Shown: positions 32,029-41,195, counted from the stretch's first letter. The stretch: DNA of 64,000 nt from Mucilaginibacter rigui (GCF_014773275.1 NZ_JACWMW010000003.1:434001-498000), one strand, 5' to 3'. Notes: a model not told the origin generated them from the letters alone. Made by a program: numbers and translations.

Positions 32029-32934
32029 TTATCTCCGGGCCTGGCCCGGAGATATACCCTGTCTTTTTTTGAAAAAGCGATGAAAATAGGCTACTTCTTT
32101 GAAGCCTAAACAGTAAGCGATCTGAGAAACGGTTAACTGACTGTGGCGCAACATGTATACGGCTTCAAACAACAGTCGTTCTGCGATAAGTTCTGTAGTC
32201 GTTTTTCCTTTTGTTTCCATTACAGCGTGGTTCAAATGATTAATGTGAACGGACAATTGGCAAGCGAAATCGGCTGCCGATTTTAAGCTTAGGGTCTGCA
32301 TCGGTACATGGATCGGGAATTGCCGGTTGAGCAGATCTACAAAAGCGTCAGTCAACCTGGATGATGCAGTCCGCGTACTTTTGCCCACTAGGGCTGATGA
32401 AAGTTTATTACCAAAATGAAACAGGATCGACAAATAATTCCTCAACAGTTCTTGTTTGAGCGCATAATCTGCTTTTAGTTCGGCATTCATTGTTTCAAAT
32501 AAAGCTATTGCTTCCCGGCATTGAGAAGCATTGAGCGGAAAGACTGGATTGTTATTGAACTGCGTTAATGATGTATAGATCATCGATTCTTTATACTGAT
32601 GCGTATACAGCATATCTTCGGTAAAGATACATATCCAGGCCTTCCTTTTATTGAGGTGGGTGCGCCATTCGTAAGAGGTCGCCGGTGTAGAAAAGAGGAG
32701 TGCGGGTTGTTTGATATTATACCATACGTCGTTGATCTGTACACTGCTCTTGTTCAATATCAAGGCCACTATATAAAAATTCCGCCGTTTGTACGCTCCT
32801 GGGGAATAATGACCATCAAGGTAAAACACGTTTAAATGCATAGATCCTAAGATACCGACGGGCGTTCCGCCTGTGTTGGCTTCAGGCCGACGCTCGTAAT
32901 AATCGACTAAGCTTTCATGTTTATATTTTCCCAT
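32029..32934 (-). CDS. AraC-family transcriptional regulator
   Basis: The 301-aa protein has an N-terminal cupin-like ligand domain (residues about 30-150, LHVNLYY-like strands including LNVFYLDGHYSPGAYKRR). The C-terminal double helix-turn-helix shows a second HTH with SQIAYCLGFKEVAYFHRFFK, the hallmark AraC segment. It resembles the Bacteroidota helix-turn-helix regulators that sit beside thioredoxin or oxidoreductase genes. The upstream gene at 33045 is the TlpA-like thioredoxin on the same strand, 110 bp away. Its ligand is unknown. Confidence 0.9.
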   Translation of the reverse strand: MGKYKHESLVDYYERRPEANTGGTPVGILGSMHLNVFYLDGHYSPGAYKRRNFYIVALILNKSSVQINDVWYNIKQPALLFSTPATSYEWRTHLNKRKAWICIFTEDMLYTHQYKESMIYTSLTQFNNNPVFPLNASQCREAIALFETMNAELKADYALKQELLRNYLSILFHFGNKLSSALVGKSTRTASSRLTDAFVDLLNRQFPIHVPMQTLSLKSAADFACQLSVHINHLNHAVMETKGKTTTELIAERLLFEAVYMLRHSQLTVSQIAYCLGFKEVAYFHRFFKKRQGISPGQARR

Positions 32935-33044
32935 AAGTAAAGCAATATGCCCTAATTGATAAAATGGAGAATGTTACAACCGGGTGAGCTGATCATATAG
33001 CCATATACCCTTTATACTACAAATGGTATATGGCCGGCAATTAA

Positions 33045-33719
33045 TTAGCGTTTAGCAAAGTTTTTGATGGTATCTGTAATTTGTTGTTCGATGTTTTCAC
33101 CACCGAGCTGGGCAAAACGAATGACACCATTTGGATCGATCACAAAGGAAGTTGGATACATACTAACATGGTAAGGTTTACTGACTGCCCCGGCTTTAGG
33201 GAACAAATTATAGGCAAATTTATGCTGGGTAAGGAAGTTTTTTAGCGCTTTTGCATCATCTAATGCCAAGCCAAGGAATACAACCGGCTGGCCATGGTAA
33301 CTTTTTACTAAATCGTTCAAATGAGGCATTTCTTCAACGCAACCGGGGCACGCCACGAACCAAAAGTTCAATACCACGGTCTTGCCTCTTAACGAAGATA
33401 GCGTCCAGCGTTTACCTGCCAAATCGGTTAGCGTAAAGTCAGGTGCAGGTTGATTGAGCAGTTTATTCAGTTCAGCTTTATCTCCGTCTATTGCCTTCAC
33501 AATATCGTTAGTCATTGGGGATATAAAGACAAGATCTGGTTGTTTGGCATCATGTTGCATGCGAAATTGCTTGCTTCCCCATGCTTTTTCTACGCTATCC
33601 AGTTTATCGTAAGTAACAATTTTACCATCCGGCAATTTGTAGCGGGTATTGTCAACTTGTTGGGCAAATACACCTATACATTGGCAAATCAAACAGGCAC
33701 TAATTAAAATCTTTTTCAT
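33045..33719 (-). CDS. Secreted TlpA/ResA-like thioredoxin
   Basis: The 224-aa protein has a signal peptide (residues 1-20, IGVFAQ). The C-terminal half is an AhpC-TSA/TlpA thioredoxin fold with active site CPGC (C124, C127) in FVACPGCVEEMPH. The cis-proline segment is MYPTSFVIDP. It should act in the periplasm on disulfides, most often in cytochrome c maturation or redox defence. The gene is divergent from the OmpR-type two-component system at 33845-35889, and the operator repeats between them may control both. Confidence 0.9.
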   Translation of the reverse strand: MKKILISACLICQCIGVFAQQVDNTRYKLPDGKIVTYDKLDSVEKAWGSKQFRMQHDAKQPDLVFISPMTNDIVKAIDGDKAELNKLLNQPAPDFTLTDLAGKRWTLSSLRGKTVVLNFWFVACPGCVEEMPHLNDLVKSYHGQPVVFLGLALDDAKALKNFLTQHKFAYNLFPKAGAVSKPYHVSMYPTSFVIDPNGVIRFAQLGGENIEQQITDTIKNFAKR

Positions 33720-33764
33720 ACTTAATTTCTTTCTACAAAACTATCACCGGAATGGCTGCTGATT

Positions 33765-33801
33765 GTTAACTGGAGAATGGTTAGTGTTAACTAGTGTTAA
33801 C
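33765..33801. promoter_or_regulatory. Tandem operator, OmpR-type direct repeats
   Basis: The decamer TAGTGTTAAC occurs twice in direct tandem at 33782-33791 and 33792-33801. A third GTTAAC lies at 33765-33770. The GTTAAC cores are spaced 21 bp and 10 bp apart, that is two turns and one turn of the helix. Direct repeats with one-turn spacing are the binding mode of OmpR/PhoB-family regulators. One such regulator is encoded by the operon immediately to the right. The site lies between divergent genes and just upstream of a promoter box. Confidence 0.6.
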
Positions 33802-33810
33802 AAAGGTAGA

Positions 33811-33837
33811 TTGCTGCATTAAAGACACTTATATTTG
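33811..33837 (+). promoter_or_regulatory. Candidate Bacteroidota promoter for the two-component operon
   Basis: TATATTTG (33830-33837) fits the TAnnTTTG -7 box of Bacteroidota sigma-A promoters. TTG at 33811-33813 lies at a suitable distance as a -33 element. The tandem repeats end about 10 bp upstream. If correct, the mRNA starts almost at the TTG start codon at 33845, making it nearly leaderless. Confidence 0.45.
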
Positions 33838-33844
33838 TAACATC

Positions 33845-35194
33845 TTGAAAAAAAAACTAACAATTACGTTTGGCATCGCAGTATTAACTGCGTTAAGTAT
33901 CCTGATTTTTCAGTTATACTGGATTTATAATAATTACCGCAACGCGCAGCATATATTTTCGGTAACGGCAACAAATGCCCTGGAAAAGAGCGTAGACCAA
34001 TATCAATTGCAGCAAATAGATCTGCCTACCTCACTTAATTATAAAGTGCCTTCGCTAACCGTATTTATGCGAACCCTTCCAGATCAGGACGCAGTAGCTT
34101 TAGACTCCACGAAAAGTAAGCAGCTCTTCAAAGCCGAAATGAGTACTGTTGCTATCGATAAGCGAAACGTGCCCGTGGTAAAGGCGCTGATAGCGCGGCT
34201 TTTACTTCAACAGTTGCATAAGCCGATAGACCTGAAAGTTTTAACGGGAATTTATAAGGAACTCCTAAGAAAAGAAGGGATTGACGTACCGGTAACCTTG
34301 AACTTACGCGGATCTCCTGCTGAAGTACGTCCCGGTGAAATTGCTGCTACGATATCTTATTATAAATCGGCAGTGGTGATCAGCGCGGTAGTCGATAGTA
34401 ATAAATGGTTGTTACGCCACAATTTGTTACCCGCTTTAGTATCGGTGCTGCTGATCCTCCTTTCAGCAGGTAGCTTGTGGTATATGGGCTTCATCATCCG
34501 GCGGCAACTAAAACTTGATGGCATGAAAAATGAATTTATACGCAACATTACGCATGAGTTAAGAACGCCGATGACTATTCTGAGATCGTCCAATGAAGCA
34601 ATCGCGCAGTTCGGGGTAGCTTCAGATCCTGAAAAGCTTTCGCGATATACGGGAATTAATAATGCAGTTTTAGATAAACTGGAAAACGAGGTGGAAAGAA
34701 TTCTTGAGATAAGTAGTTTAGAGCGTAATGCTGTTTCGGTAAATTGGCAGCGGGTTGATTTGTCGGAGCTGATACAAGCGGTCACAAAGCGGTTCAGTGG
34801 GATTGAAGATAATCGGATTATACTAAAACTTAGCTCGCCGACAACGGAAATCAATACCGATCCCGATAAACTCGATACGATACTAAGTAATCTCATCGAC
34901 AATGCGCTTAAGTATGGAGGGAATGATACTGACATTATTATTGAATTTTCTGTAGCTCCAAAAAATTGGCAACTCTCTGTAAGTGATGCCGGTAAGGGAA
35001 TAAGCAAAGAAAATCTGCCTTTTATTTTTGATAACTTTTATAGGGTAGATACCGGGGAATTGCATGACGTTAAAGGATACGGACTCGGCTTAAGCCATGT
35101 AAAGCGATTGACAGAGCTCCTGAAAGGAAAAATTGAGGTTCAGAGCAGACTGAATGAAGGCTCCCGTTTTATAATTAATTTCCCTTTAAGATGA
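33845..35194 (+). CDS. Membrane sensor histidine kinase (HisKA/OmpR class)
   Basis: A GTG at 33794 lies inside the operator repeats; I prefer TTG at 33845, which opens on LKKKLTITFGIAVLTALS, a first membrane helix. A periplasmic domain of about 170 aa follows, then a second helix (LLPALVSVLLILLSAGSLWY). The kinase core has the H-box FIRNITHELRTPMTILRSSN, N-box NLIDNALKYGG and G-boxes DAGKGIS and GYGLGLSHVK. It overlaps the start of the OmpR-type regulator gene by 4 bp. Start choice is uncertain; the kinase assignment is firm. Confidence 0.9.
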   Translation: MKKKLTITFGIAVLTALSILIFQLYWIYNNYRNAQHIFSVTATNALEKSVDQYQLQQIDLPTSLNYKVPSLTVFMRTLPDQDAVALDSTKSKQLFKAEMSTVAIDKRNVPVVKALIARLLLQQLHKPIDLKVLTGIYKELLRKEGIDVPVTLNLRGSPAEVRPGEIAATISYYKSAVVISAVVDSNKWLLRHNLLPALVSVLLILLSAGSLWYMGFIIRRQLKLDGMKNEFIRNITHELRTPMTILRSSNEAIAQFGVASDPEKLSRYTGINNAVLDKLENEVERILEISSLERNAVSVNWQRVDLSELIQAVTKRFSGIEDNRIILKLSSPTTEINTDPDKLDTILSNLIDNALKYGGNDTDIIIEFSVAPKNWQLSVSDAGKGISKENLPFIFDNFYRVDTGELHDVKGYGLGLSHVKRLTELLKGKIEVQSRLNEGSRFIINFPLR

Positions 35195-35889
35195 ATAAAA
35201 CCAGCCTTTTATTGGTAGAAGACGAACCTGTACTTGCATCAATCATTAAAGAATCGCTCGAAAGCCGTGGATTTACTGTAAGCGTTGCTGGAAATGGCAC
35301 AGAAGGCTGGAGTTTGTTCCATTCAATTAAACCAGACATTTGTGTTGTGGATGTTATGCTACCCAAAAAAGATGGATATTCTTTAGTTCGGGATATCAGA
35401 ACGACTAACACACATGTTCCGATCATTTTTTTGACAGCGAGAACACAGACAGAGGATGTGTTAAAAGGTTTGGAACTTGGTGCCGATGACTATATGAAAA
35501 AGCCGTTCAGTATAGAAGAACTAATATTGCGACTTAAAGCTTTATTACGACGAAGCGAAATGCCGGAATGCGACAAAGCTGTTGAAGGTGACATAATATT
35601 AGGAAGCTTACTTTTTAATCACCAGCATCTTACCATTACAGGAGCAGGAGATACCGCTCATCTTTCTCAAAGGGAGGGTGATTTGCTTCGTCTGCTTATT
35701 CGCTATAAAAATCAATTGTTGGATCGCAGAACGGCCTTACTTCAACTATGGGGAGAAGACAGTCGCTTTAACGCCCGAAGCATGGATGTTTACATAACCC
35801 GTTTGCGCAAATTTCTTAAAAGCGAATCATCGCTTGAGATTTTAAGTATTCGTGGACAGGGTTACAAGCTGGTAGATAATAATCAATAA
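35191..35889 (+). CDS. OmpR/PhoB-family response regulator
   Basis: The 232-aa protein pairs a receiver domain (acidic VEDE, phosphoacceptor in CVVDVMLPKKDG, FLTART, DDYMKKPF) with a winged-helix effector domain (LSQREGDLLRLLIRY; SMDVYITRLRKFL; ILSIRGQGYKL). Its start overlaps the kinase stop by 4 bp, so the two are a matched set. The tandem TAGTGTTAAC repeats at 33782-33801 are of the kind such proteins bind, giving likely autoregulation and control of the divergent thioredoxin gene. Confidence 0.95.
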   Translation: MNKTSLLLVEDEPVLASIIKESLESRGFTVSVAGNGTEGWSLFHSIKPDICVVDVMLPKKDGYSLVRDIRTTNTHVPIIFLTARTQTEDVLKGLELGADDYMKKPFSIEELILRLKALLRRSEMPECDKAVEGDIILGSLLFNHQHLTITGAGDTAHLSQREGDLLRLLIRYKNQLLDRRTALLQLWGEDSRFNARSMDVYITRLRKFLKSESSLEILSIRGQGYKLVDNNQ

Positions 35890-36140
35890 AACTACCAATC
35901 AGTATAAGCATAATTAGAAAATTGCTTTGCTAAAAAAGCCAGTAGCGTTTATTTGATCAATACTGTTGCTGTTCTAAGTTCCATACGCTTGTGTTTATTT
36001 GAAATATGCAATTAGTTGTTTGATAAGTATACTAAATACCTTTTATCAGCTTATAGCTTTGCATTATTATTTATAACAGACAACTATGCTATGAGATGGC
36101 TAAGCCAGCTAAGTAATTTGTCGTCGAAAAATATCGAAAT

Positions 36141-36665
36141 ATGCCAGTTCAACAATTTAGTTTTTTTACAGATGGCTTGAAGCCAGGCCAGCGCCAAACT
36201 TCTGACTACACGGTGGATACCAACCTGGATGACGAGCGCCTTTGGGTACCATTTGGCCCGGGTGTTGCTTTTCAGCCCTGTCAGTTTAGTTTAAGTAATG
36301 GTGGCTTTATCGTGATCTTAAGAGCAGACCCTGGTGCGCAAATGCCACCACATTTCCATTCAACATCAGTAGTAGGTTACACCCTTAGAGGTAATTGGAG
36401 ATATCTTGAACACGATTGGGCAGCTCAACCCGGTACATTTATTTATGAGCCTGCCGGCGAAGCCCACGCTTTAATTGTAGCGCCGGAAGCAAATGAGCCG
36501 GCAATGGTTCTATTTATAGTTACCGGAGGATTTATTTACATAGATAATTTTGAAAAGGGAAATATGCTTGCCTATGATGACGGGTTTACTATACTGGAAA
36601 TTGCTCGCCGGCATTATGCCAGCGTAGGTTTAGACCCCGCATTATTAGATGCTATGATCAGGTAA
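36141..36665 (+). CDS. Cupin-domain protein, dihydroxyacetophenone dioxygenase-like
   Basis: The 174-aa product is a cupin with two metal-binding histidines in PPHFHSTSVVGYTLRG and a later histidine in EPAGEAHALIV. It has the overall layout of the 2,4'-dihydroxyacetophenone dioxygenase-like cupins, which are usually uncharacterised. It has no signal peptide. The gene stands alone with a good terminator downstream (36683-36739). Its substrate cannot be inferred from context. About 250 bp upstream separate it from the response regulator gene. Confidence 0.85.
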   Translation: MPVQQFSFFTDGLKPGQRQTSDYTVDTNLDDERLWVPFGPGVAFQPCQFSLSNGGFIVILRADPGAQMPPHFHSTSVVGYTLRGNWRYLEHDWAAQPGTFIYEPAGEAHALIVAPEANEPAMVLFIVTGGFIYIDNFEKGNMLAYDDGFTILEIARRHYASVGLDPALLDAMIR

Positions 36666-36682
36666 TTATTATTGAATTAGAG

Positions 36683-36739
36683 GCGCGCTGTGATATATGC
36701 TACAAATGAGTAGCGTGCATCACGGCGCAATTTTGTTTT
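36683..36739 (+). terminator. Rho-independent terminator after the cupin gene
   Basis: A long imperfect stem pairs 36683-36703 with 36710-36728 around a six-base loop (GCTAC aaatga GTAGC at the tip; GCGC closing the base). A T-rich tail (AATTTTGTTTT) follows. It lies 18 bp after the cupin stop codon. Confidence 0.75.
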
Positions 36740-36787
36740 CGCTTAACACTTAATTTTAAAATAGAAATGCGCCCTCATATACAAAAA

Positions 36788-37891
36788 ATGTTTAAATTAT
36801 TTTACTTAGTAACTGGAATGAGTGTTTTCTTAAGCTGCCGATCTGCTAATGATTATTTTGTAATTAACGGACATTTGGTTGGACATCACGCCAGTAAGAC
36901 CGTTTACCTGTTTGAGGCCGACAGCGCTGGTTTCAAAGCTGTGGATTCCGCCTTAATCCAAACCAACGGGCAGTTCAATTTTTCTAATACCACCTTTAAT
37001 CCACAGATTTACAAAATAGTAATTGACAATAATGACTTTAATTTAATTGTAAAAAATGGTGAGAAAATTGATTTCAGGACAGATCTTTCCGATTCCACTC
37101 ATGAGTATAAAATTGGAGGTTCAGCTGAGTCTCTTAAATTATTGGATTATAGAAAAATAGCGAGCCATTTTGATAGTAGTAGAAATATGATTCTCAAAGC
37201 TTTTCAAAACGATGAAATTAAAGGTGTTGATCGGGACAAATTATTGAAAAAGTACATTCCCTTTATCAAAGCGATAGCTGATTCAGCTGATCAACTGAGT
37301 CTGCAATTTATTCAAAAGAATAAACAAACCCTTGCTGGTGTATTTGTTGCATCAACGCTTGATGAGGTTAAAAATGAGAGTGTATTGGTCAAATATGCCA
37401 AAGAATTAAAACTCAGCTATGCAAACAGCTTTGCAGATAATTTTAAAAACAGATTACTAACATTAGCCCCAACCACGGTTGGAAGTAAAGGCGTTGGATT
37501 TTCAATAAAAGATATAAATGGCAAAACGGTAAGCTTAAATGATTACAAAGGCAAGTATGTATTGATAGACTTTTGGGCATCTTGGTGCCCCCCTTGCAGA
37601 GCTGAAAATCCCAATGTTGTCAGGATATTTCATCAGTATCAAACAAAAGGATTGAATATCCTGGGAGTTTCCCTGGATACAGATATCAATGCCTGGCGAA
37701 AAGCTGTCGCAGCAGATGGATTAGCCTGGACGCAGACCTCAGATCTGGCACAATTTGATGGTGTAACAGAAAAGCTATATCATATTGAGGTTATCCCTTC
37801 CAATTTCCTGATCGGTCCTGACGGTGTTATTGTTGCCAAGAATGTCTTCGGAGACGATTTGGAGATTCTTTGTAAGCGTTTGTTTAAATAA
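36788..37891 (+). CDS. DUF4369/TlpA-family disulfide reductase lipoprotein
   Basis: I take the ATG at 36788, giving a compact lipoprotein signal (MFKLFYLVTGMSVFLSC); an ATG at 36767 would add seven residues. The N-terminal domain (residues about 25-130) is a DUF4369 beta-rich module, the central part is helical, and the C-terminal 140 residues form a TlpA/ResA thioredoxin domain. The active site is CPPC in FWASWCPPCRAE, with the cis-proline segment VIPSNFLIGP. It should reduce disulfides on the outer face of the membrane. A second thioredoxin-like protein lies 4 kb to the left. Confidence 0.88.
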   Translation: MFKLFYLVTGMSVFLSCRSANDYFVINGHLVGHHASKTVYLFEADSAGFKAVDSALIQTNGQFNFSNTTFNPQIYKIVIDNNDFNLIVKNGEKIDFRTDLSDSTHEYKIGGSAESLKLLDYRKIASHFDSSRNMILKAFQNDEIKGVDRDKLLKKYIPFIKAIADSADQLSLQFIQKNKQTLAGVFVASTLDEVKNESVLVKYAKELKLSYANSFADNFKNRLLTLAPTTVGSKGVGFSIKDINGKTVSLNDYKGKYVLIDFWASWCPPCRAENPNVVRIFHQYQTKGLNILGVSLDTDINAWRKAVAADGLAWTQTSDLAQFDGVTEKLYHIEVIPSNFLIGPDGVIVAKNVFGDDLEILCKRLFK

Positions 37892-38328
37892 AATTGTTGT
37901 GAATATACTGAGGTAATAAAATTTCACGGGCGAACACATGATGAGTTTTATTGTGATGAACGAAGCCAGATTTAGGCTCGCGAATACTTATTTCAAGCAA
38001 AATTATTTTAACTGGTATTGGTTTGCTTAACGATATAAGAATACTGTTTCTTTCTATCCACCAATATGGCAAGACTAATTTAATTGGCCTTGCTCTCTTC
38101 AAGCTGTATCATATCGTGAACAGCCTATTTTTTTGCGATTTATTCGCGTACCTGAGAATGTATTTTAGTACAGGCCATTATAGGAAGGGTATTTTTTGAT
38201 AATTATCTCTCACCAAGAATTCAATTCATTTATGATAACTTTTGGTTATTGATCATCACGTTTTACGATATAACGAACAACTGTTCTAACTGTACTTTTG
38301 ACATATCAATCACCAAGGACAGTAAAAA
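37892..38328. other. Intergenic region upstream of the cytochrome c gene
   Basis: No gene is visible in this 437-bp stretch. A box TACTTTTG at 38293-38300 matches TAnnTTTG and lies 28 bp before the cytochrome c start, but no -33 element could be placed, so the promoter is only a candidate. No strong hairpin is evident. Confidence 0.4.
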
Positions 38329-39405
38329 ATGGAAAACCCAGAATCACAAAAAGATCTCGTTAAAGCAGTAGTCAAGCTTTCGCGATATATGGTATATATT
38401 AGCTTTATCGCGATTGCCTGTATCGCTATCATCATCATTTCTTTGGCGAATATGGGTCCGACCATAACGAAGCCAACCACAGTGACCGGGAGTATTACCC
38501 CGTCAATAGAAGCCTCGATCGGTACGACGCCCCGTTCTATCCCGGCCGACGCCTGGAAAGCACCTGACGTAAGTGACATTCCGGTCGGTAAAGCGGGTGG
38601 TGCCATTCGTTATGGCCGGGAATTGATCGCAAATACTGCCCGATACTTAGGGCCTAAAGGAAGCGTAGCCATGATAACCAATGGAATGAATTGCCAAAAC
38701 TGCCACTTGGCCGCTGGTACTAAATTGTTTGGAAACGACTATGCGGGTTTTATAAGTAGCTACCCTAAAATGAGTGGGCGTAGTGGTAAGGTGGAGCCCG
38801 CTTCTGAACGTATTAAAGAATGCTTTGAGCGCAGTTTAGCAGGAAAGGCACCTGATACATCAAGTAGAGAAGTACAATCGATATTGGCCTATATGAAATG
38901 GGTAGGCAAGGATGTGAAAAAAGGCCGAAAGCTATTCGGTAACGCCACTGAAAAGATAGCGTTTATGGATCACGCAGCTGATCCCGTAAAAGGCAAGGAG
39001 GTTTTTGTAATGAAATGCCAAAGCTGCCATGGCTCTAATGGCGAAGGCCTTTTGAATATAGATAAAAAAACATATACCTACCCACCGTTATGGGGAAAGC
39101 ATAGTTATAACGATGGCGCCGGAATGTACAGGCTGACCAACTTTGCCGGATTTGTCAAAAACAATATGCCTTTTGGTGCAACCTACCAAAGCCCACAGCT
39201 GACAGACGAAGAAGCGTGGAACGTAGCCGCTTTTGTGAATTCACAACCCCGGCCGCACAAAGATCAACACAAGGATTGGAGCGACCTGAAGAAAAAGCCT
39301 ATCGACTTCCCATTTGGCCCTTACGCTGACGGTTTCAGCGAAAAGCAGCATAAATTCGGACCTTTTAAACCAATTAAAGAAGCACAAAAAGAATTAATCA
39401 AATAA
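38329..39405 (+). CDS. TsdA-family dihaem cytochrome c, probable thiosulfate dehydrogenase
   Basis: The 358-aa protein has an N-terminal membrane anchor (about residues 20-41) and two c-type haem domains. Haem 1 binds at CQNCH (122-126) and haem 2 at CQSCH (230-234). Two features mark the TsdA family: Cys165 in RIKECFERS, the position of the cysteine that ligates haem 1 in Allochromatium TsdA, and the PPLWGKHSYNDGAGMYR block with Met280 in NNMPFG near haem 2. TsdA enzymes join two thiosulfates to tetrathionate, or reduce tetrathionate, in the periplasm. Here the protein is membrane-anchored rather than soluble. The next genes encode a DsrE-like protein and a binding protein, supporting a sulfur role. 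Confidence 0.85.
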   Translation: MENPESQKDLVKAVVKLSRYMVYISFIAIACIAIIIISLANMGPTITKPTTVTGSITPSIEASIGTTPRSIPADAWKAPDVSDIPVGKAGGAIRYGRELIANTARYLGPKGSVAMITNGMNCQNCHLAAGTKLFGNDYAGFISSYPKMSGRSGKVEPASERIKECFERSLAGKAPDTSSREVQSILAYMKWVGKDVKKGRKLFGNATEKIAFMDHAADPVKGKEVFVMKCQSCHGSNGEGLLNIDKKTYTYPPLWGKHSYNDGAGMYRLTNFAGFVKNNMPFGATYQSPQLTDEEAWNVAAFVNSQPRPHKDQHKDWSDLKKKPIDFPFGPYADGFSEKQHKFGPFKPIKEAQKELIK

Positions 39406-39427
39406 AAAATCATAAACAAATAAAACC

Positions 39428-39886
39428 ATGAAAAAGTACACATTCCTACTCGCAGCATTCGCACTGTTGGCTTTTGTAAAACCAGCCAGTGCGCAAAAAA
39501 CTAACCAGGCCACCTTTACCGGCGCTAAAGCTAAACTCAAACACTATAATGCGTTGTACATCATCAACTCCAACGACGAAAAAAAGATTAAAAGTACCTT
39601 GCGCAATATTGACAACGCGATAGAAGATCCACGGCTTAAAGGTAAGCTGCATGTAGAATTAATTGCTTTTGGTGATGGTGTAGCGGTTTATATGAAAAAC
39701 AGCACCTACGAACAAACGCTGAAAGACCTGCAAGCCAAAGGTGTAGTATTGGCACAATGCAACAACACTTTAAAGGAAAGAAAAATAAATAAGGACCAAT
39801 TATTCCCTTTTGTTTCGCTGGTGCCAAGTGGTAACGGAGAGATCATTTTACGCCAGTATGAAGGATGGGCAACTGTACATCCCTAA
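39428..39886 (+). CDS. Periplasmic DsrE/DsrF-like protein
   Basis: The 152-aa protein has a signal peptide (about residues 1-22, PASAQ). It has a DsrE-like fold with strands YNALYIINSNDEKKIK, HVELIAFGDGVAVY and a VVLAQCNNTLKER segment that places a single cysteine at the position where DsrE/TusD proteins carry their sulfur-binding cysteine. Cytoplasmic relatives carry persulfide sulfur; the exported version could handle sulfur released in the periplasm. It starts 22 bp after the TsdA-like gene and is probably co-transcribed. The sulfur role is inferred from family and neighbours. Confidence 0.8.
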   Translation: MKKYTFLLAAFALLAFVKPASAQKTNQATFTGAKAKLKHYNALYIINSNDEKKIKSTLRNIDNAIEDPRLKGKLHVELIAFGDGVAVYMKNSTYEQTLKDLQAKGVVLAQCNNTLKERKINKDQLFPFVSLVPSGNGEIILRQYEGWATVHP

Positions 39887-39924
39887 GTATTACCGCAATT
39901 AAATATTAAATTTAAATAATAAAC

Positions 39925-40845
39925 ATGAAATATCTACAGAAAATAACAATTGCAATCGCAGCAACAATCACCCTGGCCAGCCAGGTAAAAGCACAGGATC
40001 ATCGCTTTGATCCGCCGTGGAACACACCGCCGGAAAGTAAGGTAATGTTTACCGTGCCTGGCGTAGATAACGTACCCGATTTATTTGGCGACATTAACGA
40101 TCCACAGTTAGTTGTATTCTTTGCAGGAAACCAGTTTATGTGCATAGATGATCTGATGGCTGCCTTTAAAAAGGAACACCCGCAGTATCAGCGCATCTTC
40201 GCAGAAACATTGCCACCAGGGATATTAGCCAAACAGATCACCGGCGGCTCCATTACCATTGGTAATATGCGAATCACTTTAAAGCCTGACGTCTATACTG
40301 CAGGAAAAAACAAAATCGATCAAATGCCCGAATATTTCAGCAGGACAGAGCCATACGCCTATAATCAGTTGGCAATTATGGTTCAAAAAGGAAACCCAAA
40401 AGGTATAACGGGTTTGAAAGACCTTGGCCAACCAGCAATAAGAGTAAGTATGCCGAATCCTGAATGGGAGGGTATTGGCAAGCCCATAGAAGAGGCCTAT
40501 GTGTTGGCTGGAAAGGAAACCTTACGTAAAACCATTATGGACGACAAGGTAAAAGATAGCACTACCTACCTTACGCAGATCCACCACCGCCAAACACCTA
40601 TGCGCATCATGTATAATCAGGCAGACGCGGCGCCTGTATGGTATAGTGAGGCATATTACCAGAAAATGCTAAACCATCCAACCGATCTGGTAGAGATACC
40701 CGCCAAAGAAAATATTACCGCCACCTATGTTGCCGGGCAAATGAAAAATGCACCGCATGCACAGGCAGCTAAAGATTTTATGGACTTTTTAATCAGCCCA
40801 ACAGCCAAAGCCATTTACCGCAAATACGGATTTAAAACCAAATAA
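39925..40845 (+). CDS. Periplasmic solute-binding protein, ModA/sulfate-like
   Basis: The 306-aa protein has a signal peptide (about residues 1-23, QVKAQ) and a two-lobe type 2 binding-protein fold: FFAGNQFMCIDDLMAAFKK at the start, an EPYAYNQLAIMVQKGNPKGI hinge, and a KDFMDFLISPTAKAIYRKYG ending. The fold is of the molybdate/sulfate oxyanion type. No permease or ATPase genes are nearby, so it may serve as an extracytoplasmic scavenger or sensor. It lies 38 bp after the DsrE-like gene, completing a three-gene operon with TsdA. Binding of a sulfur oxyanion would fit the context but is not shown. Confidence 0.8.
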   Translation: MKYLQKITIAIAATITLASQVKAQDHRFDPPWNTPPESKVMFTVPGVDNVPDLFGDINDPQLVVFFAGNQFMCIDDLMAAFKKEHPQYQRIFAETLPPGILAKQITGGSITIGNMRITLKPDVYTAGKNKIDQMPEYFSRTEPYAYNQLAIMVQKGNPKGITGLKDLGQPAIRVSMPNPEWEGIGKPIEEAYVLAGKETLRKTIMDDKVKDSTTYLTQIHHRQTPMRIMYNQADAAPVWYSEAYYQKMLNHPTDLVEIPAKENITATYVAGQMKNAPHAQAAKDFMDFLISPTAKAIYRKYGFKTK

Positions 40846-40854
40846 CCGACGAAT

Positions 40855-41071
40855 ATGAAAATAATTGAGCCTGATAAAAAGGTTAAGTTGGTGATCAATA
40901 TCCTACATGTACAGGGCGTAATTTTAACGAAGTATTCCGGGCGATCGACTCTCTACAATAAACCAACAAATACGGCGTAGCTACACTTGCGAACAGGGAG
41001 TCCGCCGAGGATGTCATCGTAGTATTAGAGATCAAAATATATTACAAAACTAACACGTCACAATTTAATTA
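40855..41071 (+). pseudogene. Decayed short coding region after the binding protein gene
   Basis: Starting at an ATG nine bases after the binding protein stop, one frame reads MKIIEPDKKVKLVINILHVQ. One frame over, it continues NFNEVFRAIDSL, a stop, then TNKYGVATLANRESAEDVIV and LEIKIYYK before TAA at 41071. The joined pieces make a coherent 65-70-residue protein interrupted by a frameshift and a stop. I do not recognise it. The close spacing suggests it was the fourth gene of the TsdA operon. Confidence 0.5.
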
Positions 41072-41195
41072 AAAGACAATTTTATTAGGGCAAAACAATT
41101 AATATCATAGCAATTATATTAGTATTCGCATTTTGGTGTTTCCTTTGATACTAAGAAATGAAAGAGTAGCTTAAACTTATTTTAAAAACATTCAA

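Noticed and set aside
34360..35007. Long open frame (215 codons) on the minus strand within the OmpR-class kinase gene
   Set aside because: It lies wholly antisense to a well-supported kinase and has no recognisable motif or start context.
41119..41154. Inverted repeat TTAGTAT...ATACTAA as a LysR operator
   Set aside because: The 22-bp spacer is far longer than the T-N11-A sites LysR proteins use; it may be chance in AT-rich DNA.
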